Source: an uncultured Clostridia bacterium
GTDB taxonomy: Bacteria; Bacillota; Clostridia; Oscillospirales; Ruminococcaceae
Length of the DNA: 56,399 nucleotides
Assembly: GCA_944385925.1 (NCBI GenBank)
Contig: CALWZE010000009.1
Coordinates: 1-56,399, forward strand
Direction: 5' to 3'
Below are positions 53,147 through 56,399 of this stretch, one piece after another. Position 1 is the stretch's first letter. Each line of letters begins with the position of its first letter. Made by a program: the position numbers and the translations under genes. The notes beneath the pieces were generated by a model. That model was not told the origin of the DNA. It saw only the letters and a list, made by a program, of their open reading frames with translations, and searched no databases.

Positions 53147-53263
53147 TGCGGGTGATCACCCGCAAATTTAAATCCTTGCTTTAAAAAGGCAGCCTGATGC
53201 CGTATACCTGATGCTGTATATAAAATTATTTTTCTATTTATAGGTATTATAATTTTATATACA
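53147..53263. promoter_or_regulatory. Cluster of symmetric and repeated sites upstream of the acyltransferase operon
   Basis: An 18-bp perfect palindrome (53147-53164, TGCGGGTGATCACCCGCA), a 14-bp tandem direct repeat with one mismatch (53193-53206 and 53207-53220, CCTGATGCYGTATA) and a 15-bp AT-rich inverted repeat (53215-53229 with 53249-53263). These lie 147-263 bases before the ABC exporter start and look like regulator binding sites. Confidence 0.5.
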
Positions 53264-53386
53264 AATTAAGTTGCCCCCTCATTTAAGATGCGAGACCGGT
53301 TTTAAAGGGTCAGAAACTGTTTTGCCTTTTAGGGATAAACGAAATCGGCTTTTCGAAATAAAGTCTAAAACTATTTTTAGAATTTA

Positions 53387-53415
53387 AAAGCTCACCCATT
53401 ATATGGATGAGCTTT
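53387..53415 (-). terminator. Terminator of the triose-phosphate isomerase-like gene
   Basis: Positions 53387-53399 and 53403-53415 form a 13-bp stem with one mismatch, 80 bases after the gene end on the minus strand, with T-rich flanks in both directions. Confidence 0.65.
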
Positions 53416-53494
53416 GTTTTTTATAGTGATAGTCACAGGGCAAGCTATAAGACATTCTGTTGCCTTGCCTTTTTCATGACGGTTACCTACCCGC

Positions 53495-54286
53495 TTATTT
53501 CTCAGCCAAATCCCTGCTTCTGAACACCGGAAGTATTTCTCGGATGATCTGATTGAAATTCTCTGCGCTCCAGGCGCTTCTGCCAATAAACAGGCCATCA
53601 ATATAAGGCTGCGCAATCAACTTGACCGCGTTTTCATTGTTGACGCTGCCGCCATACAGTACCGGGATCTCTCGGCCCTGGTCGCCATACAGCTCTTCCA
53701 GCACCGCCTTAATATGCCGGTGCATCTCGCTTGCATAATGTTCGTCTGCCGGAACGCCGTTGACGCCGATTGCCCATACCGGCTCATATGCAATCCAAAG
53801 CCGATGCAGAGCGATTTCTGCATCCAGCCCATGTAGTCCGATTTTTAATTGCTGTGCAAGGGTCTCCCGACTGATCTCATATGATTTTTGCTGCGCCGTC
53901 TCACCAACACACAGCAAGATTTTAAAATCGTGTCGTGCTGCGCATGCAATCTTTTTCTGCTCTTCTTCATCCGTTTCGTGCAGCACATGTCTGCGCTCAC
54001 TGTGGCCGATCATCACCAGTCTAGCTCCAACCTCTTCAAGCATCGGCGCGGAAATTTCGCCGGTATACTGGCCCTCATCTTCCCAGCCCATGTTCTGCGC
54101 GCCGATAAGAATATCTTCTCCCACAGCCTGCACACAGGGCGCTATCGAAGTGTAGGACGGAATGACAAAGAGCTCCAGCTGCTGCGCAATATCACGGGTC
54201 AGTTCCCTGAGCTTTAAGACATGCTCCACCGCCGCTGACGGCGTTTTGTACATCTTGGTGTTGGTACCGACATATAGCTTTTTCAT
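53495..54286 (-). CDS. Triose-phosphate isomerase family protein, likely a sugar-catabolic paralogue
   Basis: A 263-residue TIM barrel. The start MKKLYVGTNTKM at 54286 follows AAGGGG. Catalytic residues are present: Lys in TNTKM (glycolytic enzymes usually have GNWKM), His in IGHSERR, Glu in AYEPVWAIG, and the phosphate-binding YGGSV. The TNTKM variation and the location after a class II aldolase suggest a paralogue acting on another ketose phosphate, such as an erythrulose phosphate isomerase of tetritol breakdown, rather than the housekeeping enzyme. Specificity is not proven. Confidence 0.85.
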   Translation of the reverse strand: MKKLYVGTNTKMYKTPSAAVEHVLKLRELTRDIAQQLELFVIPSYTSIAPCVQAVGEDILIGAQNMGWEDEGQYTGEISAPMLEEVGARLVMIGHSERRHVLHETDEEEQKKIACAARHDFKILLCVGETAQQKSYEISRETLAQQLKIGLHGLDAEIALHRLWIAYEPVWAIGVNGVPADEHYASEMHRHIKAVLEELYGDQGREIPVLYGGSVNNENAVKLIAQPYIDGLFIGRSAWSAENFNQIIREILPVFRSRDLAEK

Positions 54287-54412
54287 AAAACCCCTTCTTA
54301 TCCCATGGACATCAGCGCGGTAAACTCTGTGACAAAAAGCGGTTTTGCAAAAGTCTCCCCGCCTTCCTTGTGCCGCGATTTGCCGCCGCGAACAAAGCCG
54401 TTCGATATGCGG

Positions 54413-54447
54413 AGAGCGCACGCTTCACAACGCCATGCGTGCGCTCT
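54413..54447. other. Hairpin between aldolase and isomerase genes
   Basis: AGAGCGCACGC (54413-54423) and GCGTGCGCTCT (54437-54447) form a perfect 11-bp stem in the 172-base gap. There is no T tail on the minus strand, so it is more likely an mRNA-processing or stability element than a terminator of the operon. Confidence 0.5.
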
Positions 54448-54458
54448 CTTTTCCGGTT

Positions 54459-55061
54459 TTAATACACGCCCAGCTTTTCACAGATTGCTTTCATCAGCGT
54501 TATCTGCGCTGTCTCTTCAATCAGTTCCGCGGTATGTTCCGCCTCCAGCACATCTTTACCGACTGCCACAATCCCGTGTCCTACCAAAATGAAAGCGGGA
54601 AGCTTCGGGTTTGCCTTAAACAGCGTCCGAATCTGGTCTGCGTCCTCCGGGCGGACCGTGGCCGAGGGGATATCCAGCACCGGGATGTCGCACCCCATTT
54701 TGAGCTGCATATGCAGGGTTGTTTGAGGAAGCGGTTTTTTGCTGAACGCCCAGGCAATTGCATTGGGACTGTGGGTATGCACAACGCCGCCGATCGAGTC
54801 GGACAGCTGATACATCAGCCCGTGCAAAAAAACCTCACGGGTCGGTTTGCCCGATGCGCCCGGCAGGACGTTGCCGTCAAAATCGGTCTCAATAAAGCCG
54901 TTTCCGGCGCTGTCGCAGTCAATGAAAGAACCGCCGCTGGATTTTACCAGCATGGTCTTTCCCGATGCGCTGCGGGACGACAGGTTGCCGCCGTTGCCGG
55001 TTTGCAGTCCGCGGGTATAAGCGCGGTGGGCAGCTGTCGCCAGTTTTTCCAATTCGTTCAT
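54459..55061 (-). CDS. Class II aldolase (fuculose/tetronate-phosphate aldolase family)
   Basis: A 200-residue protein of the class II aldolase/adducin family: GNGGNLSSR near residue 23 (phosphate site), TREVFLHG (catalytic Glu), VVHTHSPNA (zinc His pair) and LVGHGIVAVG (third zinc His). Such enzymes split a sugar or sugar-acid phosphate into dihydroxyacetone phosphate and an aldehyde, or decarboxylate a keto-tetronate phosphate (OtnC type). It overlaps the upstream UPF0261 gene by four bases and precedes the isomerase-like gene, which would handle the triose or tetrose product. Confidence 0.88.
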   Translation of the reverse strand: MNELEKLATAAHRAYTRGLQTGNGGNLSSRSASGKTMLVKSSGGSFIDCDSAGNGFIETDFDGNVLPGASGKPTREVFLHGLMYQLSDSIGGVVHTHSPNAIAWAFSKKPLPQTTLHMQLKMGCDIPVLDIPSATVRPEDADQIRTLFKANPKLPAFILVGHGIVAVGKDVLEAEHTAELIEETAQITLMKAICEKLGVY

Positions 55062-56365
55062 GCCTGTTCCACCTCTTTCAGCAATCGGTCAAGTTCATCA
55101 ACGATTTCCTGTGCAAACTCGGGGTCGTTGATGTGCATGTCCCTCTCGACGATCTGCACCTTGCCGCCCCACTCACTCCTGATGCCGTCCACATAACCCT
55201 GATTCGCCTTTGCATCATACAGCGGCCGGCCCTCAACATTGTTCTGGCTGTAGCCTTTTTTCGGAATCATGATGGCACAGGGGCCGACGCACTTTTCCCG
55301 CAGCTCTTTCATATCTCTCGAGCCACATTGATACATCTTGTCATAGTCGGCGCGCACATGGGTGTGGAAGGGCGTATGCACCATATAGGGTTGGCCCTTC
55401 AGGTCCTCCCGGGTAACCGGGCAGGGACCGACCAAAACAAAATCTTCGGCGCCCGGCAGCTCGATGACCGGTATTCCGCTCTTGTAAACCTCTGAAAAAC
55501 GGTTCTCGGTACACTTCATAAGCCCGTCGCAGACCAGGCCGCCGACGTCATGCCGCGTAATGTCCACCACGGCGGAGAGCTTTCCATCCCGCGCGAGTTC
55601 ATCAATGATGATCGCCCCGACACCGTTGCAGTGAAAGACGACCGTTTCATAGCCCTTTTCTTCCAGAATCTCTTTGACCCGCATGACGCATTTGGTCGTT
55701 ACGCCCGCCATGGTGAGCGCAACAACTTTTTTGCCGGACGGTTTTCTCGGAATCTTTTGTGCAATCTCGATCATGCCGATCACCGCGCCGCATCCGGCTT
55801 TGAAAATCGGTTCGGTGATCGCGTTAATGCCGCAAATATCGCTCAGCGAAGGAATCATGGTGATGTCGCGGGTGCCGACATAATCCCCGAACTGGGCTGT
55901 TCCGCAGGCAATCGTCGAAATCATGACCTTCGGAAAACCGACCGGTAGTTCGCGCATCGCCGCTGTCGAGACAGCGAAACCCTGTGCGCCCCCAATCGAT
56001 AAAACACCCTGGATTTTGCCCTCGTCGCAGAGCTGTTTAAGCACCTTTTTCAGTCCCAGCGTCATGGCGGCTGCAAGCCTCTGCTTTCCGCCTTCCTGCT
56101 CCGCTTTTTGGGGGTCATCAACCCCGCCGGCGCTTAAAAGCTGATCGCGGCTGATGTCCGGGTTTGCGCCGGGGTTGAACAGCATCCCGGTATCCTTGCC
56201 GTCCCGGTTCTGCTGGCGGGTGATATACCCGGCCTTTTCCAGTTCCCACACCGCCGTCCGTAGCGAAAGCAACCCTTTGGCTTTCAGGGACAGGTCTTTG
56301 TTCCGCAGGTGGTGGTTGGACATCACCGTGTAGCCCCGGTTTTTCTCCACGCGAAAAACTGCCAT
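55058..56365 (-). CDS. Tm-1-like/UPF0261 protein with foreign helix-turn-helix N-terminus (chimera)
   Basis: A 435-residue frame. Residues about 68-435 are a Tm-1-like ATP-binding protein (UPF0261): PDISRDQLLSAGG, VLSIGGAQGFAVSTAAM, MISTIACGTAQFGDYVGTRD, VVFHCNGVGA and FHTHVRADYDKMYQ. The first 55-60 residues (MAVFRVEKNRGYTVMSNHHL, then LSLKAKGLLS, then ELEKAGYITRQQNRD) instead match the helix-turn-helix proteins of Firmicutes mobile elements, apparently with an internal deletion after residue 34. UPF0261 proteins normally begin with their own alpha/beta segment (TLDTKG-type), missing here. The frame lies at the window edge; a true fusion or a sequence-assembly join are both possible. An AAAGGAG site precedes the ATG. 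Confidence 0.75.
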   Translation of the reverse strand: MAVFRVEKNRGYTVMSNHHLRNKDLSLKAKGLLSLRTAVWELEKAGYITRQQNRDGKDTGMLFNPGANPDISRDQLLSAGGVDDPQKAEQEGGKQRLAAAMTLGLKKVLKQLCDEGKIQGVLSIGGAQGFAVSTAAMRELPVGFPKVMISTIACGTAQFGDYVGTRDITMIPSLSDICGINAITEPIFKAGCGAVIGMIEIAQKIPRKPSGKKVVALTMAGVTTKCVMRVKEILEEKGYETVVFHCNGVGAIIIDELARDGKLSAVVDITRHDVGGLVCDGLMKCTENRFSEVYKSGIPVIELPGAEDFVLVGPCPVTREDLKGQPYMVHTPFHTHVRADYDKMYQCGSRDMKELREKCVGPCAIMIPKKGYSQNNVEGRPLYDAKANQGYVDGIRSEWGGKVQIVERDMHINDPEFAQEIVDELDRLLKEVEQA

Positions 56366-56399
56366 CTCGTCGTCAACTCCTTTCACTTGGAATAGAACC

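Larger units (their letters stand above)
53001..53494. other. Intergenic region upstream of the acyltransferase operon
   Basis: A 494-base AT-rich region. It holds the sites at 53147-53263 and the stem at 53387-53415. No gene is supported. Confidence 0.55.

Noticed and set aside
53215-53263. AT-rich 15-bp inverted repeat considered as the end of a small transposable element
   Set aside because: No target-site duplication or second copy was seen; listed only as a candidate regulatory site.

Overview
The window looks like one chromosome segment of a Gram-positive, probably gut-type Clostridia bacterium. The basis is AGGAGG-type ribosome binding sites, lipobox substrate-binding proteins, a YesM/YesN two-component pair, a LexA with Firmicutes features, a Dlt-like operon and a moderately high GC content by eye. 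The genus cannot be read from the sequence. There is no insertion sequence, CRISPR array or rRNA; the only confident RNA gene is one tRNA-Arg(ACG).

Layout, left to right. 0-3.0 kb (minus strand): a branched-chain-amino-acid-type ABC importer (lipoprotein and truncated permease) and an AEC-family carrier. 3.1-8.5 kb (plus): a strong promoter drives a NagB-like isomerase, a creatininase-family amidohydrolase, a Gfo/Idh/MocA oxidoreductase and an 840-residue PreA/PreT-type flavo-iron-sulfur protein; together they suggest catabolism of an unidentified nitrogen-containing ring or amino-sugar compound. 9.0-12.0 kb (minus): an OmpR-type regulator, its kinase and a triple-PepSY lipoprotein; the two promoters carry the same direct-repeat operator at the same distance from the -10 box. 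12.4-18.8 kb (plus): a D-2-hydroxyacid dehydrogenase, an FCD GntR regulator and a complete BMP/nucleoside-type ABC importer. 19.1-29.4 kb: an XRE membrane regulator (minus), then an M20 amidohydrolase, YesM/YesN and a full Liv-type ABC importer (plus). 29.8-32.9 kb: a MATE exporter, a bactofilin and an M23 peptidase.

33.6-38.5 kb is an AT-richer operon that resembles dlt but has the order MBOAT - SGNH - amino-acid ligase - carrier protein, ending close to the 3' end of the tRNA-Arg gene. 39.0-42.3 kb holds a DUF554 protein, a bactoprenol-type glycosyltransferase, a structured apparently noncoding segment, lexA and a DUF3592 protein. 42.3-43.6 kb is a long stretch without a convincing gene but with several hairpins. 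44.2-53.0 kb (minus) is the most striking part: an ABC exporter followed by SGNH - MBOAT - MBOAT - MBOAT - SGNH. All four MBOATs in the window end in a C-terminal FIYxxF/Y hexapeptide, the 'acyl shuttle' motif of envelope-polymer acylation, so the window carries at least two separate envelope acylation systems. 53.5-56.4 kb (minus) is a sugar-catabolic trio (Tm-1/UPF0261 protein, class II aldolase, triose-phosphate isomerase paralogue); the first is fused to an unrelated helix-turn-helix N-terminus at the very end of the window.

All calls come from reading the sequence and recalling families; no database search was run.
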